A stretch of DNA of 64,000 bases, taken from Gigaspora rosea (lineage: Eukaryota; Glomeromycota; Glomeromycetes; Diversisporales; Gigasporaceae). Position numbers and translations under genes: made by a program. The stretch covers positions 154,926-218,925 of the forward strand of contig QKWP01000005.1 in assembly GCA_003550325.1 (NCBI GenBank), in the 5' to 3' direction. Position 1 is the stretch's first letter. Each line of letters begins with the position of its first letter. The notes beneath the pieces are model-generated. The model had not been told where the DNA came from, did not search any database, and saw nothing but the letters and a program-made list of their open reading frames with translations. Of this stretch, positions 36,697 through 48,255 are shown piece after piece.

Positions 36697-37485
36697 ATAT
36701 GTATAAAATTTATAAAATTTATTAATATATAACATTTATATAAAATTTTATCTAAATTGTACAATATATAAAAATTATATGATTATAAGGCAATTTCTAT
36801 TTGTACACCCGTGTATAAATTACAGTATATTAATAACTCAAAGTTTTGCTTATGAAAACACTTTTCAAGTTCTATCAAAAACAAATCTATATAAAATTTT
36901 AGAATAAATTATCTCTAAACCTAACTTCTAACCTAATCTAAATTAATTTTAATTTGATTTAATTTTTTCTTTAAATTTTGTATTAACTTTTTTATAAATT
37001 ATACTATGTTTATTTTTTTTTTTTATAATTCAATATCTTGTTTCTTTTTATTTATTAAGAATAAAAGCATTGCTTCTATATAATAAGTACAAAATGATTA
37101 GCAAAATATTTTACTATAAAAAAGAACTCTCCAAGTAATAACTAACCAAAGTGATCTGCTATAATAACATTTTGTCTCAATTAGGAGCTCTAATTTGCTA
37201 GAGTTTTTATATACCCAAAATATATGCCTTCCTATTATTGATGGCTGTTGTATGCCATATCAAGATAATCTTTCTTTTTTTAATTTTTCTTCTTTACAAA
37301 GGGCATATAAAAAAGAAGAAAAGTAAAAAAAAAAGACATCCCCAAAAATGAATACAAAAGAAGATAAAAAAAGAAAAAAAACAAAAGAAAAGAAAAAGAA
37401 AAAAAGTAAAAACAAATCAAGATAATTAAAGCCTATACAATATTGTAAAATTATACAATACTAATAAAATCTTGATATTATATTT

Positions 37486-38045
37486 AGGGGTGTGCTATTT
37501 ATTACATGATTTATACCATGGATACATGGGTCAGAGTAGTGTTCATATCTATATATAATATATATAATATATATATTAAATTATATATGGTATATAATAT
37601 TTAATATTAAGTAACATTTTTTCTACTAGTTCATTTGGATAATTTCACTATCAAAATGTTTGTCTCAATGAGATGCTTCTAACAAGTCCAAAATTATTAA
37701 AATCCAATTACAGGGTCACAAGATCATTAAGGTTTTGTATTATTATATATATAAATTTTAATATATATATAATAATCCAAAACCTTAGCGATTTTATGAC
37801 TCTGTAATTGGATTTTAATAATTTTAGGCTTTTAGAATTATCTCATTAAAATGAACATTTTGGTAGTAAAATCATCCAAAACAGACCAGTAGATCAAGAG
37901 TTATTTAATATTATATATTGATATAATATATTATAAATATTAGTCATTATATTAACCAATCAAAATTGAGATTAGGGTGATCACACTATACATGGAGGGT
38001 GGCTATTAAGTAAAAAATATTATGTAATAAATAGCATGCACCTTA
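37486..38045. mobile_element. Composite: GGCATGC-type element carrying a long palindrome
   Basis: The outer ends match the MITE at 19609-19782 (GTGTGCTATTTATTACATGA and complement of ACATAATAAATAGCATGCAC). Inside, about 37600-37900, two arms pair around 37755 and match the palindrome at 60035-60457: TTTTACTACCAAAATG on one strand, AATCCAATTACAGGGTCA in both. Confidence 0.65.
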
Positions 38046-38791
38046 AAATAAAAAAAATATAAAAAACACTATACTAAAAGATCAAAATTAACTAATCAAA
38101 ATTTTTAAAATGCCTAGCTATTAGATATCTGTTAGTTATTGATATACATATAAACATATAGGCAGTTTTGTAAGTGCTGTGATCTTTTATGACTTCTTGT
38201 GACTTCTGTTTCAATTATAGAAACTGCAAACAATATTGATCCTTTAAAGGAGATATACCAAAATTTCTATTTTTTGGTAAAATTTTATAAAAAACTATTC
38301 AAGTGGCTAAAAGAAACCAACTTGTAGAGAGTTGCAATATATTAAATACTGTAGTACAAAAAATCAAGGCTTAGTTTCTGCTATTGCTTTTACAGGTTTT
38401 TGACATACTTCCAGAATTTACTAGCTACTTGGTTGATAGTTTGTAAACTTCTACCAAGGAGCTACAAACCCAAAAAAAGACTCTATTTTAACTCTATTTC
38501 AATACTCCAAATAGTTCAAAGATCTATTAAGCTTAGAACTACTAGTCTTAGCTGCTATAAAAGAAGTTTTGTATATTATTAACTGCACTAACTATTAATT
38601 TTTTCAGGTCCATTTAGCGATTATTAAAAAGAATTGAATAGTTTTATATCTGTTTTTATACCATATTTTATATACAAATATAAGATTATAAATTTTCTAA
38701 TTTTAATATAAAATTTAGCCAATTTCTATTTGTACATAGGTATTTATATATGAGGTATATAAAAAACCAACTGATATTTTGAATTTTCAAT

Positions 38792-39439
38792 TATCCCTTA
38801 GATTGTAACACAGGCAAATTTGCCTGCGTATTTTAAAATTTTTAATAAAATTTTAAATATTGATTTTAGCCATATTTTTTCTAAGTAAAAAATATTCTTT
38901 GAGTTTTGTTTTAGTAACTTTGTTATAAATTTTTTTTAAAATCATTAGAAAACTTTAATATAATAAATGTTTAAAGTTCTTGTATTGGCATTTTTACTAT
39001 TAAAATTTTTCTTTAGATTTTTTCAAATTTTATATGTTCCCGTCTATAAAAAAAATCTTTACTTCTAATACAAGTCTTAATTTTTACAAGTAAATCATTA
39101 AAGTTGCAATAATGAAAGTTGTCATCCTTTATATAAACTACAATATTGTCTTAAGAACTATAGTTCTAAAACTAAAACTAAATAAGATCGCAGAAAAATT
39201 GTAATAAAATTTTTTAAAAAAATTTTTTCTTAAAATTATCTATTTTCAGCTTATATGTAACTATAATTTATTTTCTTATAATATAAAAACTAATTTTGCA
39301 AAAAAGTAATCCTTATTTTCAAATATAATTGTACAAAGTTTTATTTAATTATTTTAGCATTTTAAAAAAGTAAATCAGAGCTAAAAAAGTGCAAAAACGC
39401 AGGCAAATTTGCCTGTGTTCTACTACAATCTAAGGGATA
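38792..39439. mobile_element. TIR element with GGCAAATTTGCC palindromes in both ends
   Basis: TATCCCTTAGATTGTAACAC and the complement of GTAGTAGAA... ACAATCTAAGGGATA, each followed by CACAGGCAAATTTGCCTGCG. The 650-bp interior is AT-rich without an open frame. It splits an older core-type element whose halves end at 38790 and resume with ACACCTTTTGGCTTTTAAC at 39443. Confidence 0.8.
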
Positions 39440-39675
39440 AAAACACCTTTTGGCTTTTAACAAAAAAAACTCCTTGTGAAATTTTGGTATAAACCAGCTT
39501 CTGCTCTAATCCAAAACAAATCTTATTCTAATATAAATACAGGTTTACTTTTCATTTATAAAAATTATTTGATTAGCATATTACATGAAGTTGTAAATCA
39601 AAAATTAATATCTGTATAAAAACTAGTATAAATTAATAAAATTTCTAAAATTTATATAAAAATTTAGGCAAAATC

Positions 39676-39875
39676 TAAATGGTGCCCCTGTGCATTTTGT
39701 GCCCTAATTACTAATAATTAATTTTACCTAAAATTAGGGTTAGGGTTAGAATTAGGATCAAAATTAGTACAGAATTGCAAGAGGAACATTTTTTGTTAAA
39801 AGTGCAACAGGGGTACCCTAGTAAAATTTTGAGATATCAAAATAGGTGGCACAATGTGCATAGGGCACCATCTAG
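39676..39875. mobile_element. GTGC-type TIR element with telomere-like core (copy 7)
   Basis: ATGGTGCCCCTGTGCATTTT and the complement of CACAATGTGCATAGGGCACCAT. The core has ATTAGGGTTAGGGTTAG at 39735 and GAGGAACATTTTTTGTTAAA at 39780; the latter is shared with 46740-46800. The open frame across its right half is not a gene. Confidence 0.72.
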
Positions 39876-40467
39876 TCCAGTTCAAAATTTATTTAGATAT
39901 TTTAATAGAAAATACTATTTTGGCAATATAGCAGCTCTGATACTACCTATATATAATAAACAAAATTAGTGTAACAAGTCAATTAAACAAAAATTAAATT
40001 TAATATTAGAGTAAGAGTAAAAATAAAAGGTTAGATTAGAAAGTATTTCAATAAAATTTAGCAATATAAAGTTTTTATTAAAACCCAAAAGATAGTTTTT
40101 AGATAAAATTTTATGATATAACTATTTTTTTAAAAATTTTTATTTTTGTTATACAAATCTGATTTGCATATTACATCTGATCTTAAATTTTAATTTGTTA
40201 ATATTCTCTAGTACTATAGTACTATAGTACTAAAAATTAAATTCCTTTACAATATATAAAGTTACTTAATTGATCCTTTGCTAGTTACTAGAATAACAAT
40301 TTTAGTATAAGTTAATACAGATCCTCTATGTTGTTTACTATAGATAGGTTATTGAAAGTAAATTATAATAAACTGCCAGTCAAATTATAGAATTTTGATA
40401 ATCACTAGTAAAGCAAATAAAAAAAAGTAAAAAAAATCTAAAATATACAAAAAACAATAGTCTAAAT

Positions 40468-40776
40468 AGGACTCTATACATCTTTTATATAGGTCATAAC
40501 TGGATTTTGGCTAATTTTGAACTAATTTGCTAAAAATAACAAAACTATATTTACTTAAATAACTTCTGATCTAGTAATCAGAAATGAATAAACTTTTTTT
40601 GTTATATGCATCTTATTAAGAGCTTTATTTTAAAAAAAAAGTTCATTCAAATTGGACTATTAAATGTCAAAATCATTGGCAAAAACTGTTTTTTGCTTCT
40701 CAAAACTTGGGGTTTTTTGCTAAAATACATAATATATGATCTTTGTACTAGATACTTACTAGATGTCTGGGGTCCT
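40468..40776. mobile_element. AGGWCC-type element, divergent copy
   Basis: AGGACTCTATACATCT at the left and AGATGTCTGGGGTCCT at the right. Overlapping open frames at 40606-40972 are hydrophobic by AT-richness only. Confidence 0.55.
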
Positions 40777-41269
40777 AATGGAATTATTAATATTACTATA
40801 TTGGATTTGGCAATACAAGTTTGTTGTTTTCAAGTTATTATGTTATATATATATTTTTTTATACTACTATGATTTTTATATAAATTGTTCTATTTTCTGG
40901 TACTTATTTCTGTTAGAGTTCTTGTATCTATTTATTCTAGTTTTGGTGTGTGAATTTTTGAATTATTATTGATGAAAATTTGTAGTTGTATGGCTTTATA
41001 ATTTATTATGCTTTTATAATATTTTATAAATAAAACATGGTGGTGCATTTCAATTATATTTTTAATTAAATATCTTGATTTTTGACTGTTGTATTGAATT
41101 AGCAAAGAAATATATGAATTCGGATACACAGAATGCCCTAGTGTTTGAAATGCATGTATTTATAAATTTTGTGATTGCGTAAAGTTAACTTCAGACTATG
41201 AAAATGGAATCAAAAAGCAATTTTTAATAGAGATGAAATTATTGAAGCATTGTTAATAATCATCCTGAT

Positions 41270-41561
41270 CAGTGTTTTAGAGTTAATGTTCCCAGTGTTC
41301 CCAGAAACATTTAAAAAAATTTAGGAACACTGAATTTAGAATTTATGTTCTTTATTAGGAACAAAGTGGGAACATAAAAGTTATAATTTGTGTTTCCTAT
41401 AGTGATAGTTTTTTTGGCATGGCTGCCTTTTTTTTTGTAGTCATGGCATATTTATTATATTTATTAATTTTATTATAGGAACATTAAAGATTTTTTGGGA
41501 ACATAAATTTAATATTTTAAGTTCCTGAAGAACAAAAAAAAATTTCAAATCTTTTTCACTG
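41270..41561. mobile_element. hAT-like MITE with internal GGAACAT repeats
   Basis: CAGTGTTTT at the left, TTTTTCACTG at the right; ATCCTGAT and ATCCGATC flanks look like a decayed 8-bp duplication. TGTTCCC/GGGAACA motifs recur on both sides of the centre. Confidence 0.6.
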
Positions 41562-41655
41562 ATCCGATCATATGTGCAGTAGCAAAATTATTAGAACACA
41601 AAAATATTGAATGAAATTAAAAATAAATATTTTCATCATAATATATATATTAAAT

Positions 41656-42245
41656 CAGGGTTGGCACAGATCGGTCATTGGTCAAGCTTGACCAGACCAG
41701 TTTGACCAATTTGACCAGTTGGTCAAATTGTTCAAAGGATATTTAAATATATAGTATATATAAGCATATATATATTTATACGGGTTCGTATTATTTCACC
41801 AACAATCACTTTACCGACATAACATTTCACTGACAAATACTAACCGACAAGTTCATTTTACCGACAGTTTGTTTCACCGAAGCTCATTTCACCAACAAGT
41901 TTATTTCTAAACAGCACACTAAATTTAGCCCTAATTCTACCCAATTCTACCCTGACCCCAATGACAATGACCAGAATTACTTTGTCGATGAAATGAGCTT
42001 CGGTGAAATAAACTTCAGTAAAATGAACTTGTCGGTGAATAATTGTCAGTGAAATGTTATGTCGGTGAAGTGATTGTCAATTAATTGATTGCCACCCTAT
42101 TTATACAGTATATATTTATTTGTATATTAGATTTATTTATTTAATAGACCAAACCTTTTGACCAATTTGATCAGACCATTTGACCAATTGACCAGACTAG
42201 TTTGACCAATAAATTTTTGGTCGACCAGTGATTTGACCAATCCTG
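41656..42245. mobile_element. hAT-like element made of TTTGACCA repeats, with nested MITE
   Basis: CAGGGTTGG start and CCAATCCTG end, flanked by TATTAAAT and AATTAAAT (7 of 8 match). Both subterminal parts are tandem TTTGACCAATTTGACCAGTT units. The centre is occupied by the CACCGACA-type element at 41782-42098. Confidence 0.72.
41782..42098. mobile_element. CACCGACA-type element, perfect 8-bp target duplication
   Basis: ATTTATAC at 41774-41781 and 42099-42106. The interior is a series of TTTCACCGACA-like units in opposite orientation on either side of a CCCTAATTCTACCC centre. Same family as 11476-11646. Confidence 0.82.
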
Positions 42246-43115
42246 AATTAAATATATATATTTAAAAAATTTACCGGTAAATAAAATTGTTTTAACAAGC
42301 AAGCCTGTTAAGTTTGTTGATATTCTTACTTGTAAGTAAAGGATGTTGACTTATTTATAAATATACAAGTTCATAAATTACTTTATTTTAAATTAAAACT
42401 CAACATTGTATTTATCAGATTTATACTTAATTGTTATATTTTATGCCATTTAAATTTAGATATATACAAAATAATTTATAAATTATTATTTTTAATTATT
42501 AATATAGTATTATAATTTGTACAACTTTATTTAATAAATGCTTTTTGTTATTTTAATTAATTGAATTAAATGAATATATATAGCATATTTTTATATAATA
42601 TAAAATAAACATTCTCAATGTATCCTTTAACCTTTTTATAGTAATATGCATAAACATGATTTATCAATTAGTGCACTTTATTTTTACTAACAAACTTAAC
42701 AAACTTACAATTAACACGAATAAATTGAAACCAGTGTGCGATATCAAAAGTGAAGTGATGAGTGCAATTCGTATATCTGATCAAATAGCAATTTGACATG
42801 TGAGATTTTATTATGTGAGTGATCCGATTCAAATTTATCTCTGTTTTATGGATCTCTAGCATTATTCATTTTTTTTCCTTAAAATGCTAATTTTATTAAT
42901 ATATTATTATTTCATTGGCTACATTACTTTTCAAAGCAGCGATCATAAAAGATTTCATCAATTGTCAAGGGTTTGTAGAATGAAATATCGCAAATAATTT
43001 TGTCAAGCCTTAATTGCTTTTATTAATGATTTCCCTCCCTTAGAAATAAATTTATTATTACTGTCAATCTTCAAAGAAATAAGAATAGTTCTTGCAAAAG
43101 GCTTATAAACAAGTT
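42246..43115. other. Intergenic stretch, no gene seen
   Basis: AT-rich with scattered stops; a minus-strand open frame at 42668-42862 has no recognisable features. Confidence 0.4.
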
Positions 43116-43366
43116 AACTATAGAGCTTGAAACCGTGCTTATTTTCCATATGTTAAAATCGTTTAATTGATTTTAACATATGGCGGCCCCACAGCAAAAA
43201 AAGGTGATGGGCCAAAAAAATTTTTTTGTAAAAACTTTATTTTTGCAAAAATTTGACTATTTAGAAAACAATATTAAAAAACTACAGAAAAATTTTTTTG
43301 GCCCATCACCTTTTTTGGCTATGGGGCCCCCCATATGAAAAATAAAACCGGTTCCAAACTCTAGTT
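43116..43366. mobile_element. MITE with GGTGATGGGCCAAAAAAA-bearing TIRs
   Basis: Left arm AACTATAGAGCTTGAAACCG...GGCGGCCCC and right arm CGGTTCCAAACTCTAGTT with GGGGCCCCC; both contain AAAAAAGGTGATGGGCCAAA. A small palindrome (TGTTAAAATCGTTTAATTGA...) is inserted in the left arm. It lies 70 bp beyond the 3' end of the F-box gene. Confidence 0.75.
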
Positions 43367-43437
43367 ATCTATTTATTTCAGGCTAAACAAGTAGAAAAAA
43401 GTTTACAAGAAGGGTTTCTACTAATGTTTTTCCTTTC

Positions 43438-44709
43438 TCAGAACAAACGATTACCACTAAGATGTAAAGTCAAAGTTGTGTTCACACAAAGTACTTCCTC
43501 TAATGCTTTCACACCCTCAGAACCAAGACGATTACAACTAAGATCCAAAAAAGTCAAAGTAATGTTTTTACAAAGAGCTTCTGCTATTGCTTTACCACCG
43601 TCAAAACCAAGTTTATTACTACTAAGGTATAAAGAAGTCAGAGTAGTGTTCTTGCAAAGAGCTTCCGCTAACGTTTTTCCACCCTCAGAATCAATATTGT
43701 TATAATTAAGATATAAAGAAGTCAGAGTAGTGTTCTTGCAAAGGGCTTCTGCTAATGCCATCCCAGCATCAGAACCAAGTTGATTAGCACTAAGATCTAA
43801 GAAAGTCAGAGTAGTATTATTGCAAAGAGATTTTGCTAATGCTTTCCCACCTTCAGAACCAAGATGATTACCACTAAGATATAAAGAAGTCAGAGTAGAG
43901 TTTTTACAAAGTGCTTTTGCTAATGCTTTTCCACACTCAAAACAAAATTGATTACAACTAAGATATAGAAGGCTCAAAGTAGTGTTCTTGTAAAGAACTT
44001 CTGCTATTGCTTTTCCACCCTCAGAACCAAGTTGATTACTATTAAGATATAAAGAAGTCAGAATAGTATTTTTGCAAAGAGCTTCCGCTAACGCTTTTCC
44101 ACCCTTAGAACCAAGTTGATTACCATTAAGGCGCAAAGAAGTCAGAGTCGTACTTTGGTAAAGGTTCTTTACCAACACTTCTATTGCCTTAGGTTTAAAA
44201 TCAGTATGAATATGATAATTCATAGAGATAATAGTAGTGTTTTTATAAAGGTTTTCAAATACTCTATTATGACAAATGGTTCCCTCGAGGCTTAAATGCC
44301 TAAGTCTCTTACTTGTTCTTAGTAACATTGCAATTAAAGAACATTTAACGGCGTACTCAAGCTCAGATCCAACTTTATATCTATGATGAAAAAGCCAATT
44401 TCTAATCCCATCGTATAAATAAAAGTCAACAGATGTAATATAATTTGTATATTCGAATAATGGTTTTGGAGAATTTGGAAGGTTAATTTTAAAAGGGATT
44501 AATAGTGCTTGTTCTTCTTCATTTAATGTTAAAAGTAATACTTTTATAAGTTTTATATTTCTAAAACGGAAATTTGGTTCATTCCATAATATTGGTACAA
44601 TAATTCTACACCATTCGCGGTTTACAAAAAGACATGAAAATAAGCTTTTATTATCATTCCAGAGGTTATTAAATATTTTAAAAAAGCATTCGTTTGGTAA
44701 TGCTATCAT
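43438..44709 (-). CDS. F-box protein with RI-type leucine-rich repeats
   Basis: Single-exon frame of 423 codons. Residues 1-45 form an F-box (LPNECFFKIFNNL...LFVNREWCRIIVPILW), the Skp1-docking part of SCF ubiquitin ligases. A linker of about 140 residues follows. From about residue 185 there are nine leucine-rich repeats of 28 residues with the ribonuclease-inhibitor/NOD pattern NTTLTSLYLNSNQLGSEGGKALAEALCK, presumably the substrate-binding surface. The 84-bp DNA repeats are highly alike, so expansion is recent. The last repeat is cut short by TGA: in the next frame the repeat continues (GSEKGKTLVE...) for about 20 residues, so one G has probably been lost near 43447. The start is the only Met before the F-box. 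An alternating ACGT tract lies 20 bp upstream of the ATG. Confidence 0.88.
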   Translation of the reverse strand: MIALPNECFFKIFNNLWNDNKSLFSCLFVNREWCRIIVPILWNEPNFRFRNIKLIKVLLLTLNEEEQALLIPFKINLPNSPKPLFEYTNYITSVDFYLYDGIRNWLFHHRYKVGSELEYAVKCSLIAMLLRTSKRLRHLSLEGTICHNRVFENLYKNTTIISMNYHIHTDFKPKAIEVLVKNLYQSTTLTSLRLNGNQLGSKGGKALAEALCKNTILTSLYLNSNQLGSEGGKAIAEVLYKNTTLSLLYLSCNQFCFECGKALAKALCKNSTLTSLYLSGNHLGSEGGKALAKSLCNNTTLTFLDLSANQLGSDAGMALAEALCKNTTLTSLYLNYNNIDSEGGKTLAEALCKNTTLTSLYLSSNKLGFDGGKAIAEALCKNITLTFLDLSCNRLGSEGVKALEEVLCVNTTLTLHLSGNRLF

Positions 44710-44728
44710 TTTAAGAGAATTAAAAGAT

Positions 44729-44748
44729 GTACGTACGTCCGTACGTAC
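44729..44748. repeat. Alternating ACGT tract just upstream of the F-box gene
   Basis: GTACGTACGTCCGTACGTAC, fully palindromic, 20 bp before the start codon. Similar tracts occur at 3493-3516 and 63111-63125. It could be a promoter motif or an unstable microsatellite. Confidence 0.6.
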
Positions 44749-45121
44749 TTAAGTAAGTACATTCTCTCCGATATATATGAATTGTGAAACGTTACAATTA
44801 TAGTTACGTCATGCTTGAAACGTAGTACGAATATAGTAAGCTTGGCTCAGCCGAGAGGCTAAAAATTTTTCGAGAACTTCCATACATAGATCACCCTAAT
44901 TAATATAAACAAATAAATTAATAAAATATCAACGATTCGTAATGCTTACACGTACTAGTTTACTATTTGTATTTATATATTATATGTACTGTTACAAAGT
45001 CAATTCAATATTTTGAACCTTTCTAAAATAAGACCCCAAATAATTAATTCGTGATCCGTGGGAACCAGTGACAAAACAGCGAGGATGTGTTTACTGTGTA
45101 ATTTTTACCTTTTTTGGCACC

Positions 45122-45407
45122 CTAAGGATAAGCCAATTTCGTTCTAAGTAAACCTCCATATTTACATAACAAATATTGTAAAGGAGAGAATTGCGAGCAT
45201 AATGACAGTTAAGCCATTGAAGTTTGCCAAGTGGATCGTGAGATATGGACGATTCTGTCTTCAAGACTGTATGTTTATTTACGCACCTATATCTCACGAT
45301 CCACTGGGCCAATTTTAATGTTTCAAGTACTTATGCTCAGAATTTTCTATATAACTTTTATTATGCAAATATGGGGTTTAGTTAGTACGAAATTGATTTA
45401 TCCTTAG
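45122..45407. mobile_element. MITE with ~120-bp inverted repeats
   Basis: CTAAGGATAAGCCAATTTCG at the left and its counterpart at the right (complement of CGAAATTGATTTATCCTTAG); the arms meet at GTGGATCGTGAGATAT / ATATCTCACGATCCAC around a loop of about 42 bp. No open frame of note. Confidence 0.82.
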
Positions 45408-46669
45408 GAAACTTCACATTTCAAAAAATGTGAAATATAATTGTAAAAATCACATGATTTTTAACTAGTTCCCAGGCGGATTCGAATTAAGTTAAATATA
45501 ATTGTCATTCCAACTTTTCTATTATGATTCCATTTTTATTTTTTTATATAGAGTTAATGCTCTAATACAGTATATACATATTTTATTAATTAATTACATT
45601 TATGCTTAATATTTTTAAATGAAGAGTTGTCAATTGGTACTCCAAACTACAATAAACATATCACCCTTTTCTGGAGTGCTCCGGGGTAGGTTATATATTT
45701 ATCGATGTTTGGCACTACATTAATAACGATGGTTTAATGGTTACTAATTAGTAATGTAAACTGCCATATAAAAGACCCGGTCTCTTACACCCACCAAAAT
45801 TAAAACCTAATATTAGACTCTGGGTCTAATACATGGTGAGAGTTTGTACCATTAGAAGGAAAAATTTAAAAAGCATGCATATTTTTCATTCATAGTGGAC
45901 AGCCTAAATATTTTAAAAAAACCGCATTTGGTTGTTGTAAATTTTGGGATTCACACCTGGGTCTAGTACATAGGGGCTTTTTACATGATTTATAAGCTAA
46001 TTTGTACAGACTTTATCAATGAAACCAATTAAAGAACCATGAGGCATTTAAAATACAGTAGGTACAATAATGGTGATCTTTTGTCGATTTAATGATAAAT
46101 AGTATGATTCTCTTTTAAAACATAGTAATTATTCTTATACATGAAGAACGATTTCAAATAAACTTGTTTGTTTTGTATTTTGTCTTGTGCTTTGTTTATG
46201 GCCATCTTAACCACCGAAGGCTCTTCAATGTTTTATAAATAGAATTAGGATAGCATTCTTATTCTATGTTTACTTATAGTTTGATCAACGTCCTAGATTA
46301 AATATTGTTTTAATAGCAAATTTCAGAGACGCATCTTCTAGAACGATATTAACATAAACATAAAAATATTGATATCAATATTAATATGAAACAAGATGGT
46401 ATTAAAGTTTTAGGCTATTTAACGGTTGTAAACTATTGTCACATAGCAATTTTATTTTATAAAGTATTGAAATAATCTGTTTCTAGCAATAAAAACTTCA
46501 TTAGCCATTACTTATAATGTTCATTATAAGTGTTATTATAATGTAATTTAAATAAGGCATATAAATTCACAATCTTTATTAAGGTCACTTAAAATTATAA
46601 TTTTGGTTTAACGTTCTTTTTGGTCATAAGAGTCATAAGAGCAGCGAAAGGGATCAATTTTAAATATAT
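45408..46669. other. Intergenic stretch, no gene seen
   Basis: Two direct repeats of CTGGGTCTARTACAT (45828 and 45957) are the only structure noted. No coding sequence is supported. Confidence 0.4.
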
Positions 46670-46842
46670 ATTATAGAATTTTAGAATTTGGTGCACGCCT
46701 GCACTACAGTGCACCCTATAGTAACAAATATAAATAACGAGAGGATCATTTTTTGTTAAAAATGCTGCAGGGGTTACCCTAGTAAAATTTTGAGAAACAT
46801 AAAAGGGGTGCACTGCAGTGCAGGTGCATTACATTCTATAAT
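46670..46842. mobile_element. GTGCAC-type TIR element, compact copy
   Basis: ATTATAGAATTTTAGAATTTG at the left against the complement of ATTCTATAAT at the right; inner TIR GTGCACGCCTGCACTACAGT / CACTGCAGTGCAGGTGCAT. The core GAGGATCATTTTTTGTTAAA...GGTTACCCTAGTAAAATT matches 39780-39830. Confidence 0.75.
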
Positions 46843-47479
46843 CCTATCGCAAAATAATCCTATTATTATTGGTTGGTATACAACTACGTGGACGCAAATG
46901 ATATTTGATTGATTCGTTTAATTCAGTAATTTCGGTTACGAGATAGGGGAGGAAGTTAAACGAATTGTAATTTCAAACTGCCTAACTATATTGTTATTTA
47001 TAAGTTAAATTGATTCTATCAATTATTAAAGTTTTGTTAGTGTCTGTGTGAAAAATTCAAATTTAAATTATGTGCACCTTGCGCACTAAATTTTAAAATT
47101 ACGTGCGCTTTTCGCAATAAATTTTAAAGCTTATGCGCATGTAAATACCAGAAACTTGGTCATGCTTGTATAACAGAGTGTGTGGTTTACAGCCATTTAG
47201 AAAATGTAGACAAGATTTATATTTGATTTGGATCGTATAAACTAAATATGACACCTAATGACTAACAAAAAATGTTCTGTTTAGGGGGTTTTCATCATTA
47301 AATATAGAGCACATTGTCCTTTGGTAAAATATTAAATGTAATGTGTGCATGCCGCACATTCAAATTTTTTTTATGTTCACAAAACTAGAACTTACTTGCG
47401 GAATGAACATAGCGACGTCAATTTTTTTCACTGTCCTGTGCTAACAATTCATTTTTTCAGAGTTAAATTATTATTATCA

Positions 47480-47690
47480 ATATTAAAGAAGTCAGAATAA
47501 TTTTTACAAGGAGCTAATAATCAGGTTGATTATTTATTTTATATTACCCAAGTCAATGTAGATTTTCGTAAAAATTATAATATAAAAGCAATTAACTAAC
47601 TTGACGATATAAAGTTGGAGCAGTGCTCTTACAAAGAGCTTCCGTTAACACCCTCCTTTTTTCAAAACTAAGTATAAAAAATTTAAATCA
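47480..47690 (-). pseudogene. Leucine-rich-repeat gene relic
   Basis: On the minus strand, GGTGTTAACGGAAGCTCTTT reads VLTEALCKS and adjoins an L-Y-like strand, the same as the repeats of the F-box gene 3 kb away. A second scrap lies at 47480-47520 (AAGAAGTCAGAATAATTTTT). The rest is lost. Probably a dead paralogue. Confidence 0.6.
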
Positions 47691-47699
47691 TGTTTTGAA

Positions 47700-48255
47700 A
47701 CATTATTTATGTTATATTATTAAACATTAATATTGTCGTTATTAATATTCACGAACCTAGTATTATTCATAAAAAAGTGACATCCAGTCTTGATTTTGGG
47801 ACTTTTAATTCGGAAAAAATTTAAATTCAGTTGCATAACAATTTTTTTAGGGCACGCTAGGAGATTGTTATCTGAATCTTGGGTTTGAATTCGGAGATTG
47901 ACGAACGGTTATAGCAGCTAGGCTTCGTCATTTGTAATTGTTGAGTTTTGTTCAAAAAACCCAAGTCTGGGTAATAGTCCACCAAACTGATCCTATTATA
48001 GGAATATATTCATAAAAGACCCATGATATTTTTATTGGACTACATATTTAGACCGGTCTTAATTTATGAACTTGGAACCACTTGAACCGGTTTAAAAGAC
48101 TGGTTCAGACCGTGGTCTTCGTACATCTCACACTGCACATATCAACCTATCGGTTTGTCACCAAAGCAGTCGTTGCAAATATTGTATTACTATAAGGAAT
48201 ATTAATTCCGTCTGTGCATTTAATACTTTTGAAACTTATTTCATCAATATTGAAC
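47700..48255. other. Upstream region of the UBL-MACPF gene with a hAT-like end
   Basis: ACCGGT-rich short repeats (48050-48115) end at CACACTG at 48135, a hAT-like terminus (complement CAGTGTGAGATG). The opposite terminus is not seen. The gene's promoter presumably lies within the following 120 bp. Confidence 0.4.

Noticed and set aside
40606-40972. Membrane protein suggested by hydrophobic overlapping frames
   Set aside because: Hydrophobicity follows from T-rich codons; the frames cross an AGGWCC-type element border.
43424-43705. Plus-strand frame opposite the LRR repeats
   Set aside because: Antisense shadow of the F-box/LRR gene.
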